From assembly GCA_963720375.1 (NCBI GenBank), contig CAVRFM010000007.1, forward strand, positions 1 through 64,000: 64,000 bases of DNA. The letters are read 5' to 3'. Of the stretch, positions 1 through 7,881 are shown in pieces. A program made the translations under genes and the position numbers. The notes beneath the pieces are model-generated. The model ran no database searches. It was not told where the DNA came from and worked only from the letters and a program-made list of their open reading frames with translations. How positions within the stretch are numbered: position 1 is the first letter of the stretch; each line of letters starts with the position of its first letter. This DNA comes from JAPLHP01 sp963720375 (GTDB lineage Bacteria > Chloroflexota > Dehalococcoidia > UBA2247 > RBG-13-53-26).

Positions 1-1
1 G

Positions 2-157
2 GCCAAGTTCGTCAAGAAGGCGCCGTTTCCCTGGTGGTGGATAGTCATCGGGATCGTATTACTGTTTCCCGTGCTGGTTATCGCCAGGATTTCCTATGTT
101 GTGATGAGCCGAAGAGCAGGCGGAGCCCTCAATTTTAAGTCCGAAGCACCACCCTAA
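2..157 (+). CDS. C-terminal end of an unidentified membrane protein (5' partial)
   Basis: Reading from base 2 gives about 51 codons ending at TAA 155-157, and the gene starts outside the window. The visible part has one strongly hydrophobic segment (around WWWIVIGIVLLFPVLVIA) followed by a short basic and polar tail, RRAGGALNFKSEAPP. This looks like a last transmembrane helix with a cytoplasmic tail. No family can be named from this fragment. It is followed by about 125 bases of non-coding sequence that holds a small palindromic repeat. Confidence 0.6.
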   Translation, partial: AKFVKKAPFPWWWIVIGIVLLFPVLVIARISYVVMSRRAGGALNFKSEAPP

Positions 158-200
158 ATTCTAAACTGCGAAATCCTAAATCCTGAAACAAGATTTTCCG

Positions 201-225
201 GATTCCTGTTTTCACAGGAATGACG
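201..225. repeat. Short palindromic intergenic repeat, copy 1
   Basis: GATTCCTG and CAGGAATGAC arms surround a short T-rich centre, so TTCCTG (203-208) pairs with CAGGAA (215-220). A near-identical copy in the same orientation lies at 1540-1564, so the two copies bracket cinA. A longer, inverted relative sits at 16952-17000. This resembles the REP-like palindromes common between genes in many bacteria. Confidence 0.65.
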
Positions 226-283
226 GGATTTCACAGTGTGCGACTTCTGTGCTTTGATATTTAAATTGTGTGGGGTTTAGACA

Positions 284-1525
284 TTAGAATTTCGGATTTG
301 GCTTGAGCAGCCCTTGCCTGAGCAGGAACAGCGCATGAGTAGTGGCACGGCGTTTGACGTCTATCCGCCGGGGCGGGTATCTGCCTTCGACGGATTTGCT
401 ACCTGCCTTGTCTGATATGGCAATGTAAACCAGTCCCGGTGGCTTTTCCTCGAGTTTGTCCGGGCCGGCCACACCGGTAATGCCAACGCCGATGTCTGCC
501 TTCAGTTGTTGCCGGGCTGCCTCTGCCATGGCCTCAGCTACCTGGCGGCTCACTGCTCCGTGCTTTTCGATAAGCTGGCCATCAACACCCAGAGAGATCT
601 TCATTTCATTGGAGTAAGCCACGAATCCTCCCCTGTAATAGACAGAGCTTCCCGGGACGTCAGTCAGGGTGCTGGCCAGAAGACCCCCGGTGCAGGATTC
701 CATAGTAGCCAGGGTCATCCCCTGGCGGGTGAGGAGTTGCCCTGCCACTCCTTCCAGAGTTTCATCATCGACACCCCAGATATGATCGGCCAGGACATCC
801 CGGAGGTGGCCCTCGGCCTGAGCAATCATCTTCTCGGCCTCTTCATGCCCGGAGGCCTTGGCGATCAACCTCAGATGGATGCCATCCGGCTTGGCGTAGA
901 TGCCCAGGGTGGGGTTGACCGATGAGAAAAGAGGGCTGGCCCTTTGATCCACCTCCGCTTCGGACAGGCCAAAGCACTTGATGGTGCGAAGGAGCACAAC
1001 GTCTTTCTGCAGTCTCTCTTGAAGCCTGGGCATGACTTCCTTCTCCCACATGCGCTGCATCTCGGACGGCGGTCCGGGCATGGCTACTATTATCTTCCGG
1101 TTTCTTTCTACCCACCACCCGGGGGCAGTGCCTCTGGGGTTGGGGATGCCTTGAGCGGAGGGAATAAGCGTGGCCTGCTTGATATTGCTCGGCGGCATAT
1201 CCCGTCCCATGGCGGTAAAGATGGCTCGCAGTTCCTGCTCCAGTGCATCAGAGACCTTGAGATCTTCACCCAGCATCCGGGCTATGGCCTCGCGGGTGAG
1301 GTCGTCCTGTGTCGGCCCCAGGCCTCCCGTGGTAAGAACAAGGTCAGAGCGCCTCCAGGCTCTCTCGAAGGCTTCAGTCAGTCTCTCCAGGTTGTCATCA
1401 ACCACGGTGATGCAGCGCAAATCCACTCCGAGCAAAGGCAATTGGGCTGCCAGGTAGCCCGCATTGGTGTCGGTGATTTCTCCCAGGAGAATCTCAGTGC
1501 CGATGGAGATGATCTCAGCGTTCAT
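284..1525 (-). CDS. cinA: CinA family protein (competence/damage-inducible, nicotinamide-nucleotide amidase)
   Basis: The 413-residue protein has the usual full CinA length and two-domain order. The N-terminal molybdopterin-binding-like domain (about 1-170) shows SIGTEILLGEITDTN and TTGGLGPTQDDLTRE. The C-terminal CinA amidase domain (about 255-410) shows ATMESCTGGLLAS and GITGVAGP. In the family the C-terminal domain deamidates NMN to NaMN in pyridine-nucleotide recycling, and the N-terminal domain can have ADP-ribose pyrophosphatase activity. It starts at ATG 1523-1525. It appears to stand alone on the minus strand between two copies of a palindromic repeat. Confidence 0.93.
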   Translation of the reverse strand: MNAEIISIGTEILLGEITDTNAGYLAAQLPLLGVDLRCITVVDDNLERLTEAFERAWRRSDLVLTTGGLGPTQDDLTREAIARMLGEDLKVSDALEQELRAIFTAMGRDMPPSNIKQATLIPSAQGIPNPRGTAPGWWVERNRKIIVAMPGPPSEMQRMWEKEVMPRLQERLQKDVVLLRTIKCFGLSEAEVDQRASPLFSSVNPTLGIYAKPDGIHLRLIAKASGHEEAEKMIAQAEGHLRDVLADHIWGVDDETLEGVAGQLLTRQGMTLATMESCTGGLLASTLTDVPGSSVYYRGGFVAYSNEMKISLGVDGQLIEKHGAVSRQVAEAMAEAARQQLKADIGVGITGVAGPDKLEEKPPGLVYIAISDKAGSKSVEGRYPPRRIDVKRRATTHALFLLRQGLLKPNPKF

Positions 1526-1539
1526 TTGACTGCATTAAC

Positions 1540-1564
1540 GGATTCCTGCTTTCGCAGGAATGAC
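1540..1564. repeat. Short palindromic intergenic repeat, copy 2
   Basis: GGATTCCTGC at 1540-1549 and GCAGGAATGAC at 1554-1564 form a hairpin with a small loop. It differs from the copy at 201-225 at only a couple of loop positions and has the same orientation. It lies 15 bases upstream of the cinA start codon and between cinA and thiC. Confidence 0.7.
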
Positions 1565-1591
1565 ACGAATAGCGAGTTCATGGATATAGAC

Positions 1592-2893
1592 TCAGAAGGC
1601 ACATTTCACTACCGAGATACCCAGATATTTCTCCACCAGGGACATGGCACAGTAGGGGCCGCACATGCTGCACGTGTCTCCTTCAGTGGCAAAGCGGCTG
1701 TGTAAACGTCGTGCCTTCTCGGGGTCTAGGGAAAGCCTGATTTGCTCCTCCCAGTCCAGGTTCTTGCGGGCGGTGGACATCTTCCTGTCCCAGTCGGCAG
1801 CCCCTTTTACGCCTTTGACGATATCGGCGGCATGGGCGGCAATGCGGGTGCCGATGATGCCCTCCCTGACATCATCGATGTCCGGCAGAGAAAGGTGCTC
1901 GGAAGGCGTGACATAGCAGAGGAAGTCCGCACCGGCGGCTGCTGCGATAGCGCCACCGACGGCTGCGGTGATATGGTCATAGCCAGCACCGACATCTGTT
2001 ACCAGAGGCCCCAACACGTAGAAGGGAGCTCCCTTGCACAGGCGCTTTTCGAGTTGCACATTGGTCACGATCTGATCAAGGGGCACATGGCCCGGTCCTT
2101 CAACCATGACCTGCACCCCTGCCGCCCAGGAGCGCTCCACAAGTTCCCCCAATGTGACCAGCTCTTCAATCTGACAGCGATCGGTAGCATCAGCCAGACT
2201 GCCGGGGCGCATCCCATCGCCAAGGCTCAGGGTGATATCGTAGCGACGGGCTATTTCAAGAAGGCGGTCATACTGTTCATATAATGGGTTTTCTTGATCG
2301 TGATGCAGCATCCAGCCGATGAGGAAAGCTCCTCCCCGGGATACCACATTGGTCAATCTTTTCTGTGATTTCAGTTGGGCCAGGGCCCTCTGGGTCACCC
2401 CGCAGTGAACAGTCATGAAGTCCACACCGTCCTCTGCCTGTTGCTCGATAACGGCAAAGAGGTCATCGGCGGTCATATTGATAATGGCTCCCCGTCTCTC
2501 CACCGCTTCGATGCCGGCTTGGTAGATGGGCACAGTGCCAAGAGGAAGGGGACATGAAGACAGGATGGCACGGCGGATGGCAGTGATGTTGCCTCCGGTG
2601 CTGAGATCCATCACGGCGTCAGCCTTATACTCCATAACCACCCGGACCTTCTCCAGTTCGGTGTCGATGGTGCCGTAGTCAGAGGAGGTGCCCACATTGG
2701 CGTTGACCTTAGTGGATAGCCCCCTGCCGATGCCGCAAGGGCTTAAATTGGTGTGCCTGAGATTTGCCGGGATGGCTATGGTTCCCTCGGAGAGACCCTT
2801 TCGAATGAACTCCGGCTCCACCGCCTCTTTCTCCGCCACCAGCTTCATCTGCGGAGATATAATGCCCTTTCTGGCCAACTCAAGCTGTGTCAT
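1592..2893 (-). CDS. thiC: Phosphomethylpyrimidine synthase ThiC
   Basis: This radical-SAM enzyme converts aminoimidazole ribotide to HMP-phosphate, the pyrimidine half of thiamine. At 433 residues it matches the short ThiC form of anaerobes, which lacks the N-terminal extension. Visible family motifs include NLRHTNLSPCGIGRGLSTKVNANVG (about 44-68, trimmed here to its core NANVGTSSD), MDLSTGGNI, FMTVHCGVT and VEGPGHVP. The C-terminal iron-sulfur motif reads CSMCGPYC, a CX2CX3C spacing rather than the CX2CX4C of the E. coli enzyme. The preceding TPP riboswitch argues for a thiamine role rather than the ThiC paralogue BzaF used for 5-hydroxybenzimidazole. Confidence 0.95.
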   Translation of the reverse strand: MTQLELARKGIISPQMKLVAEKEAVEPEFIRKGLSEGTIAIPANLRHTNLSPCGIGRGLSTKVNANVGTSSDYGTIDTELEKVRVVMEYKADAVMDLSTGGNITAIRRAILSSCPLPLGTVPIYQAGIEAVERRGAIINMTADDLFAVIEQQAEDGVDFMTVHCGVTQRALAQLKSQKRLTNVVSRGGAFLIGWMLHHDQENPLYEQYDRLLEIARRYDITLSLGDGMRPGSLADATDRCQIEELVTLGELVERSWAAGVQVMVEGPGHVPLDQIVTNVQLEKRLCKGAPFYVLGPLVTDVGAGYDHITAAVGGAIAAAAGADFLCYVTPSEHLSLPDIDDVREGIIGTRIAAHAADIVKGVKGAADWDRKMSTARKNLDWEEQIRLSLDPEKARRLHSRFATEGDTCSMCGPYCAMSLVEKYLGISVVKCAF

Positions 2894-2908
2894 TATACTT
2901 TCCTCATA

Positions 2909-2949
2909 AAATCAAAAAGACCAAGAGCCTCAGTCAACGGTTCCTGGTC
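2909..2949 (-). terminator. Intrinsic terminator of the thiC TPP riboswitch, with overlapping antiterminator
   Basis: On the minus strand GACCAGGA (2949-2942) can pair with TCTTGGTC (2926-2919, one G-U pair), followed by TTTTTGATTT, as in a rho-independent terminator. A competing hairpin pairs CGGTTC (2961-2956) with GAACCG (2943-2938). It shares bases with the 5' terminator arm, so it would act as antiterminator. This fits transcriptional control by the aptamer just upstream. Confidence 0.75.
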
Positions 2950-2962
2950 AATCTTGAACCGC

Positions 2963-3046
2963 CTCCCTACGCTCGCATTACCGAGTTCAGGTTCAAAGGG
3001 TTGCCTCCCATTTAGGAGGCTCTCAGCCTCTGAGCTCCCCTGCGGT
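2963..3046 (-). promoter_or_regulatory. TPP (THI-box) riboswitch controlling thiC
   Basis: The minus strand carries the two hallmark parts of the thiamine pyrophosphate aptamer. The first is GGGGAGCTCAGAGGCTGAGA (complement of 3021-3040). The second is the sensor block with ACCCTTTGAACCTGA, TAATGC and AGCGTAGGGA (complement of about 2963-3001). It lies in the thiC leader, 70 bases upstream of the start codon, followed by a terminator/antiterminator pair. High TPP is expected to shut off thiC. Confidence 0.95.
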
Positions 3047-3065
3047 AGCTTGGTTTAGTGAGGTC

Positions 3066-3094
3066 AGTATACTAGCAAACCAGGCGGAATACAA
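3066..3094 (-). promoter_or_regulatory. Probable sigma-70 promoter of thiC
   Basis: On the minus strand TTGTAT (3094-3089), a 17-base spacer and TATACT (3071-3066) place the transcription start near 3059, just before the TPP aptamer. The divergent promoter for the corrinoid operon begins only a few bases away, at 3098. Confidence 0.6.
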
Positions 3095-3097
3095 CCT

Positions 3098-3127
3098 TTG
3101 CCTTTTTGATGGTGTTGCCTATATAAT
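3098..3127 (+). promoter_or_regulatory. Probable sigma-70 promoter of the corrinoid-uptake operon
   Basis: TTGCCT (3098-3103), an 18-base spacer and TATAAT (3122-3127) predict a start near 3134, immediately before the AdoCbl aptamer. It is back to back with the thiC promoter. Confidence 0.6.
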
Positions 3128-3145
3128 TGATCCAGAGTTTATATC

Positions 3146-3343
3146 CGATACAGGGGCGCCCGAGCACGAGCGAGGGCTTAATTGGAAAGCAAGTCCGGTG
3201 AGAATCCGGCACAGTCCCGCCTGCTGTGATAGTCAGAACGCCGACCCCTGTCAAACAGCTTTGGCTTGAAACTGTTTCAGCCGGGCTGATTGGATGCCTC
3301 CGCGGAGAAAGAGGGTGCAAATATGACCGGAGCGCTGTAACAA
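3146..3343 (+). promoter_or_regulatory. Adenosylcobalamin riboswitch
   Basis: The core reads GCAAGTCCGGTGAGAATCC, then GGCACAGTCCCGCC and TGCTGTGATAG (about 3190-3233), matching the conserved cobalamin aptamer. A B12-box-like stretch (GTCAGAACGCCGACCCCTGT, 3232-3251) closes it. ACAGGGG (3150-3156) can pair with CCCCTGT (3245-3251). It lies upstream of the FecCD-type permease and its ATPase, so those genes are expected to import corrinoids and to be repressed by AdoCbl. Confidence 0.93.
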
Positions 3344-3377
3344 CCCCTTGCTCTGCCGAGTAAGGGGATTTTCTTTT
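3344..3377 (+). terminator. Rho-independent terminator of the AdoCbl riboswitch
   Basis: CCCCTTGCTC (3344-3353) and GAGTAAGGGG (3358-3367) form a 10-pair stem with one G-T wobble and a 4-base loop, followed by ATTTTCTTTT (3368-3377). It lies directly after the aptamer and about 200 bases before the permease gene, where the expression platform of a transcription-terminating riboswitch should be. Confidence 0.85.
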
Positions 3378-3417
3378 CCCCCTCGCGGGCTGAGCCGGAG
3401 TCCAGTTTTCCCTTTTG

Positions 3418-3582
3418 ATGAGGACTTTGCCCTTCTGCATTGTGCAGAATCGGCGTTTACCACATGGCAGAGAGCCTCAGGGTTACCAACTTTTATTGGA
3501 GGATGCTGTTTGTTGCACTCATTGGCCCTGCAAGGGGATGGTGATCGTCACTGATGGAGCCGCGGCCGTTGAAAGCAGGTGA
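3418..3582 (+). CDS. Possible 54-residue leader ORF before the permease
   Basis: ATG 3418 opens 54 codons ending at TGA 3580-3582, overlapping the permease GTG by the four bases GTGA. The product (beginning MRTLPFCIVQNRRLPHGREP) matches no family I recognise, and no good ribosome binding site precedes it. The overlap geometry could mean translational coupling, or the ORF could be chance in the riboswitch leader. It occupies the place where a substrate-binding BtuF gene is often found, but shows no BtuF features. Confidence 0.25.
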   Translation: MRTLPFCIVQNRRLPHGREPQGYQLLLEDAVCCTHWPCKGMVIVTDGAAAVESR

Positions 3583-4646
3583 TTAAGAACATGCGAGCTG
3601 TTTTGCAGAGGAATCGCCAGGTAGCTGTTTTGTTAGTGCTTTTGGGGTTTCTTGGGCTTTGTCTATTGATGGCAACTGCTCTGGGGAAGGTGTCTATTTC
3701 TCTTCCGGACGTGATCAAGATGAGTCTGAATAAGCTGGCCGTTTTTGACTTCACTCCTACCTGGCGAGCAGTTGATGAGACAATCCTATTTCAGGTGAGG
3801 TTGCCCCGGGTAGTTGGTGGCGCCCTGATAGGGGCAGCTCTGGCCACAGCAGGAGTGCTTTTTCAGGGGCTGTTGCGTAATCCTATGGCTGATCCCTACA
3901 TTATCGGCACCTCCGCCGGGGCGGCTCTCGGGATTACTGTAGCTATGCTTTTGCCGATCAGCCTGGCCTTTCTTGGTTTCGGACTGGTGCCTCTGCTTGC
4001 CTTTGGTGGCGCTCTGGCCACTGTAATGCTGGTCTATTATCTGGCCCGGGTAGGTGGTAAGACGCCTATCGTCAGCATGCTCCTGGCCGGATTTGCCGTG
4101 AGTGCCATGCTATCGGCCTTGATGTTCCTCCTCATAACGATGAGCGACCGGCTGCACCTCCGGATCAACTCTGTCTACATGTTTCTCATGGGCGGTATCT
4201 CGGTAACCGGCTGGGGGCAGATAGCTATTGTTGCCCCGATCGTTATTGGCGGCGTTGTGCTGGCTCGGTTATTGGCGTTTCGCCTCAATGCCTTCTCGCT
4301 GGGAGAGGAAGGGGCGGCTTACGTTGGTATCAATGTGGAACGGGATAAGATCATAATTCTGGCCCTGGGCTCAGTCTTGACTGCCGCTGCTGTATCCATT
4401 AGCGGCCTTATTGGATTTGTGGGCCTGGTAACTCCCCATGCAATGAGATTGATATTGGGGCCTGAACACAGGCTTCTGATACCCGCCTCAGCCCTGGGCG
4501 GGGCTGCTTTCCTGGTGATTGCTGATTTATTGGCCCGGACCCTCACTTCCTCGGGCGAGATACCGGTGGGCATAATCACTGCCCTGGTGGGGGCACCCTT
4601 CTTTATATATCTGCTCCGACGCACCAGAAAGGAGTATACCTTTTAA
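3579..4646 (+). CDS. btuC: FecCD-family ABC permease, corrinoid uptake (BtuC-like)
   Basis: The 355-residue membrane protein has about ten hydrophobic helices and FecCD signatures: RLPRVVGGALIGAALATAG near 70-90, QGLLRNPMADPYIIGTSAGA, and the C-terminal ISGLIGFVGLVTPHAMR. It forms the transmembrane channel of a type II importer. The start used is GTG 3579; ATG 3591 is an alternative. The upstream AdoCbl riboswitch makes cobalamin or cobinamide the likely cargo, and the ATPase gene follows after 2 bases. The family also transports haem and siderophores, so specificity rests on the riboswitch. Confidence 0.92.
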   Translation: MIKNMRAVLQRNRQVAVLLVLLGFLGLCLLMATALGKVSISLPDVIKMSLNKLAVFDFTPTWRAVDETILFQVRLPRVVGGALIGAALATAGVLFQGLLRNPMADPYIIGTSAGAALGITVAMLLPISLAFLGFGLVPLLAFGGALATVMLVYYLARVGGKTPIVSMLLAGFAVSAMLSALMFLLITMSDRLHLRINSVYMFLMGGISVTGWGQIAIVAPIVIGGVVLARLLAFRLNAFSLGEEGAAYVGINVERDKIIILALGSVLTAAAVSISGLIGFVGLVTPHAMRLILGPEHRLLIPASALGGAAFLVIADLLARTLTSSGEIPVGIITALVGAPFFIYLLRRTRKEYTF

Positions 4647-4648
4647 GC

Positions 4649-5491
4649 ATGAATGCTGTTAGATTAGAGCGTGTTTCCTTTGCTTATGATGGCAAGCCGG
4701 TGTTGGAGAACACCGAACTCTCTGTTCAGGAGGGGGAGATGGTTGGCCTGATTGGACCCAATGGCTCGGGAAAGACCACTCTTATCAGGCTCATCGGTGG
4801 TGTTCTTCATCCTGCTGAAGGAGAAGCACACCTTGATGGTCTTGATCTGCGCTGTGCTAAGCGGAAGGCAGTGGCACAAAGGGTGGCCGTAGTCCCTCAG
4901 CAGTTCCAGATGTCCTTTGCCTTCAGGGTCGAGGAGGTGGTGATGCTGGGGCGAACCCCGTTTCTGAAGGTATTTTCTGACGGAGCAAGAGGCGACCGGA
5001 CTGTGGTCAGCCAGGCTATGGAGTTAGTGGGAATCACGCATCTGAGAGAGAGGTTTTTCAGTGAGCTGAGCGGCGGTGAGCGCCAGAAGGTGGTCCTGGC
5101 CATGGCCCTGGCCCAGCAGCCCAGATTACTCCTGCTCGATGAACCAACGGCGCATCTGGATATCAACCATCAGGTGGAGATTCTGCAATTGCTGAAGAGA
5201 CTCAACCATGAACAGGGCATCACTATCATTGCTGCCATGCATGACCTCAATCTGGCTTCACTTTACTTCCAGCGTCTTGTCCTGCTGAAAGAGGGTCGTG
5301 TCTTTGCTGATGGGGCACCTTCTGCTGTTCTGACTTCAGATATAATAGGGCAGGTCTTCTCCGCCGTGGTGCAGGTGCAAGCTCACCCCCTCGCTGGGGT
5401 GCCCTACGTTTTTGTCCTGCCCCACGGGGACAAGTCATTAGGTTCTAATCGCATATGTCCCTCTTGCTTACACACATCTGAATCAATATAA
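4649..5491 (+). CDS. btuD: ABC transporter ATP-binding protein, corrinoid uptake (BtuD-like)
   Basis: The 280-residue ATPase energises the permease encoded just upstream. Walker A is GPNGSGKTT (about 36-44), the signature is LSGGERQKV (about 140-148), Walker B is LLLLDEPTAHLD, and the H-loop is AAMHDLN. It starts at ATG 4649, three bases after the permease stop. The C-terminal 40 residues (VFVLPHGDKSLGS and onward) run past the conserved domain. No substrate-binding protein is encoded nearby, so BtuF must come from elsewhere or be absent. Confidence 0.92.
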   Translation: MNAVRLERVSFAYDGKPVLENTELSVQEGEMVGLIGPNGSGKTTLIRLIGGVLHPAEGEAHLDGLDLRCAKRKAVAQRVAVVPQQFQMSFAFRVEEVVMLGRTPFLKVFSDGARGDRTVVSQAMELVGITHLRERFFSELSGGERQKVVLAMALAQQPRLLLLDEPTAHLDINHQVEILQLLKRLNHEQGITIIAAMHDLNLASLYFQRLVLLKEGRVFADGAPSAVLTSDIIGQVFSAVVQVQAHPLAGVPYVFVLPHGDKSLGSNRICPSCLHTSESI

Positions 5492-5542
5492 TGGTCATGC
5501 TCTTGTGAAAGACTGTAACAACTGTAACAAGGGAGATAACTA

Positions 5543-6070
5543 TTGCCTCAGCTCCAGGTTATTTTAACCCCCCAGGAAATAAAGCAGACTGTTGAGAGAT
5601 TAGCTCAGGAGATCAAAGGGGATTACCAGGGCAAGAATCCTCTTCTTATCGGTGTGCTCAAGGGCTGTTTCGTTTTCATGGCGGATCTGGTCAGAAACTT
5701 GGATATGCCGCTGGAAGTAGAATTTGTGACTCTATCGAGCTATGGCCGGGGCAGGACGGAGAGTTCCGGAAAGGTCAGGGTTCTGCGGGGGCTCCGTACT
5801 CCCATAAAGAATAGGCATGTTCTGGTGGTGGAAGACATTGTGGATAGCGGGATAACGCTCAACTTCACCCTTGATTACCTGCAGCGCAGGAGGCCGACTT
5901 CTCTCGAGGTGTGTGCCCTCTTCGATAAAGCTACTTGCCGTCAAGTGCCGGTGCCTATTGACTATCGGGGCTTCATTGTCCCTGATGTCTTTGTGGTTGG
6001 CTACGGCCTGGACTATGATGAGCGTTTTCGCCATCTTCCCGGACTATATGCTCTGCAAGAGGAAAGTTGA
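5543..6070 (+). CDS. hpt: Hypoxanthine phosphoribosyltransferase
   Basis: The 175-residue type I phosphoribosyltransferase salvages hypoxanthine (or guanine) to IMP/GMP using PRPP. The PRPP loop is VLVVEDIVDSGITL (about 93-106). The purine-specific C-terminal signature VVGYGLDYDERFRHLP separates it from PyrR. It starts at TTG 5543 with GGGAG ten bases upstream. The stop codon overlaps the TTG start of the adenine deaminase (TTGA), so the two enzymes, which act in sequence, are probably translationally coupled. Confidence 0.92.
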   Translation: MPQLQVILTPQEIKQTVERLAQEIKGDYQGKNPLLIGVLKGCFVFMADLVRNLDMPLEVEFVTLSSYGRGRTESSGKVRVLRGLRTPIKNRHVLVVEDIVDSGITLNFTLDYLQRRRPTSLEVCALFDKATCRQVPVPIDYRGFIVPDVFVVGYGLDYDERFRHLPGLYALQEES

Positions 6071-7776
6071 ACCAGGGGGAATTGAGAGAACTGCTTTCTG
6101 TTGCCAGAGGGCAGTCTGCGGCTGATCTGCTGCTGGCTAATGCGCAGATCATAAACACTTTCACGGGAGAGGTAGAGCGGAGCAATATGGCTATTTTCAA
6201 GGGAAGGATCGCTGGCGTCGGCGATTATCACCAGGCTCGGCAGACAATCGACTTGAAGGGCAAGTACCTCTCTCCTGGCCTTATCGATGGGCATACGCAT
6301 ATTGAAAGTTCCCTGCTCTACATCACCCAGTATGCCCGGGCGGTGGTACCCCGAGGAACCTCTGCCCTAGTGACTGACCTTCATGAGATAGCCAATGTCT
6401 GCGGGCTCACGGGAGCAGGGCAACTGCTCCGGTCTGCTGAAGCCCTGCCTCTGGACATCTTTTTCATGGTTCCCTCATGTGTGCCAGCTACTCGTCTTGA
6501 GACTTCAGGCGCTCAGATCACAGCCGATGATATTCAGGCAGCCCTTGAGTGGAAACACACTATTGGATTGGGCGAAATAATGAATTTCCCTGGCGTTTTA
6601 AACGGTGACCCTGAGGTATTGCTGAAGCTGGCCCTTTCCGGGGGGAAGGCTGTTGATGGACATGCGCCGGGCCTTAGCGGCAAAGATCTGAATGCTTATC
6701 TGGCTGCCGGGATCATCTCCGATCATGAATCCACCTCGGCGTTGGAGGCCGGAGAGAAGCTGGCCCGTGGTATGTGGCTGATGATGCGGGAGGGCTCCTC
6801 GGAGAAGAACCTGGCCTCTCTTTTGCCTCTGGTTACTGATAAGACCTATCGGCGGTGTTTCTTTGTGGTTGATGACCGCAGTTGCGTTGATCTGCTGAGG
6901 GATGGTGATATTGATGCTGTAGTGAGGAAGGCCATCTATCTTGGCCTGGATCCAGTTCGTGCTATTCAGATGGCCACAATTAACCCGGCACAATACTTCA
7001 GACTGGATGGCCTGGGGGCAGTGGCGCCAGGTTACCGAGCCAACCTCATGGTATTCTCAGACCTGTCCGCTCTAGACATTGAGATGGTCTTTTACGAGGG
7101 GAAGTTAGTGGCCCAGGGTAATCGGGCTGTCTTTGCTGGAGGTGTGCCTGCGGCTGAGGCTCTGCTGCATACAGTCAACATCAAGCTCTTTGGCGTAGAG
7201 GCATTGAGGATACCTTCGGAAAGGAAGAGCCAGCCTATTATCGAGGTTATGCCCGGGCAAATAGTGACAAGGAAAACGAAGGATGAAGTGAAAGTGATAG
7301 ATGGGGCTGTTATTCCTGATGTTGAGCGAGATAACCTCAAGCTGGTTGTGGTGGAAAGGCATAGGGCCAGCGGTAATATTGGCCTGGGACTGGTCAAAGG
7401 CTTTGGCCTGAAGAGGGGTGCTATGGCTTCCTCTGTGGCCCATGATTCTCACAATGTCATTGCGGTGGGAGCCAGTGATGATGACATATTCGCTGCCATA
7501 AAGGAAATTGAGAGGTTACAGGGCGGACTGGTTATTGCTGCGGGGGGAGAGATCCTGGCTTCTTTGCCCTTGCCTATCGCTGGGCTGCTCACCGACGAAC
7601 CCCTGGAGACAGTTGTGGGCAAACTGGAGAGACTGGAAGCTGTTGCATCTGACATGGGTTGTCATCTGAACACTCCCTTTAGTACCCTCTCTTTCCTGGC
7701 CTTACCGGTTATTCCTGAACTTAGATTAACCGATCTTGGCCTGGTGGACGTGCAAGCCTTCAAAGTACTGCCGTGA
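6067..7776 (+). CDS. ade: Adenine deaminase
   Basis: The 569-residue amidohydrolase deaminates adenine to hypoxanthine, the substrate of the adjacent phosphoribosyltransferase. Visible signatures are GLIDGHTHIESSLL (about 75-88, metal ligands), the GHAPGLSG-type motif DGHAPGLSGKDLNAYLAAG, SDHESTS, and the C-terminal AHDSHNVIAVG typical of the Ade C-terminal domain. The length fits the bacterial AdeC family (about 570-600). It starts at TTG 6067 preceded by GAGGAAAG and overlaps the hpt stop by four bases. Confidence 0.94.
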   Translation: MNQGELRELLSVARGQSAADLLLANAQIINTFTGEVERSNMAIFKGRIAGVGDYHQARQTIDLKGKYLSPGLIDGHTHIESSLLYITQYARAVVPRGTSALVTDLHEIANVCGLTGAGQLLRSAEALPLDIFFMVPSCVPATRLETSGAQITADDIQAALEWKHTIGLGEIMNFPGVLNGDPEVLLKLALSGGKAVDGHAPGLSGKDLNAYLAAGIISDHESTSALEAGEKLARGMWLMMREGSSEKNLASLLPLVTDKTYRRCFFVVDDRSCVDLLRDGDIDAVVRKAIYLGLDPVRAIQMATINPAQYFRLDGLGAVAPGYRANLMVFSDLSALDIEMVFYEGKLVAQGNRAVFAGGVPAAEALLHTVNIKLFGVEALRIPSERKSQPIIEVMPGQIVTRKTKDEVKVIDGAVIPDVERDNLKLVVVERHRASGNIGLGLVKGFGLKRGAMASSVAHDSHNVIAVGASDDDIFAAIKEIERLQGGLVIAAGGEILASLPLPIAGLLTDEPLETVVGKLERLEAVASDMGCHLNTPFSTLSFLALPVIPELRLTDLGLVDVQAFKVLP

Positions 7777-7881
7777 GGTAATGCCACAACAGCATTTACA
7801 CTGCCATGCTGGTTCTGTGCCTTGACACTCCTCGTAACTGTTGGCTATCATGGTCTTAGTGGTGGAGGCAGTACGTCCCTC

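Noticed and set aside
944..1705. Plus-strand 253-codon ORF
   Set aside because: Antisense shadow of cinA and the thiC 3' end; low-complexity translation.
1592..2893. BzaF (5-hydroxybenzimidazole synthase) reading of thiC
   Set aside because: A TPP riboswitch controls this gene, and the cobalamin riboswitch belongs to the opposite-strand transporter.
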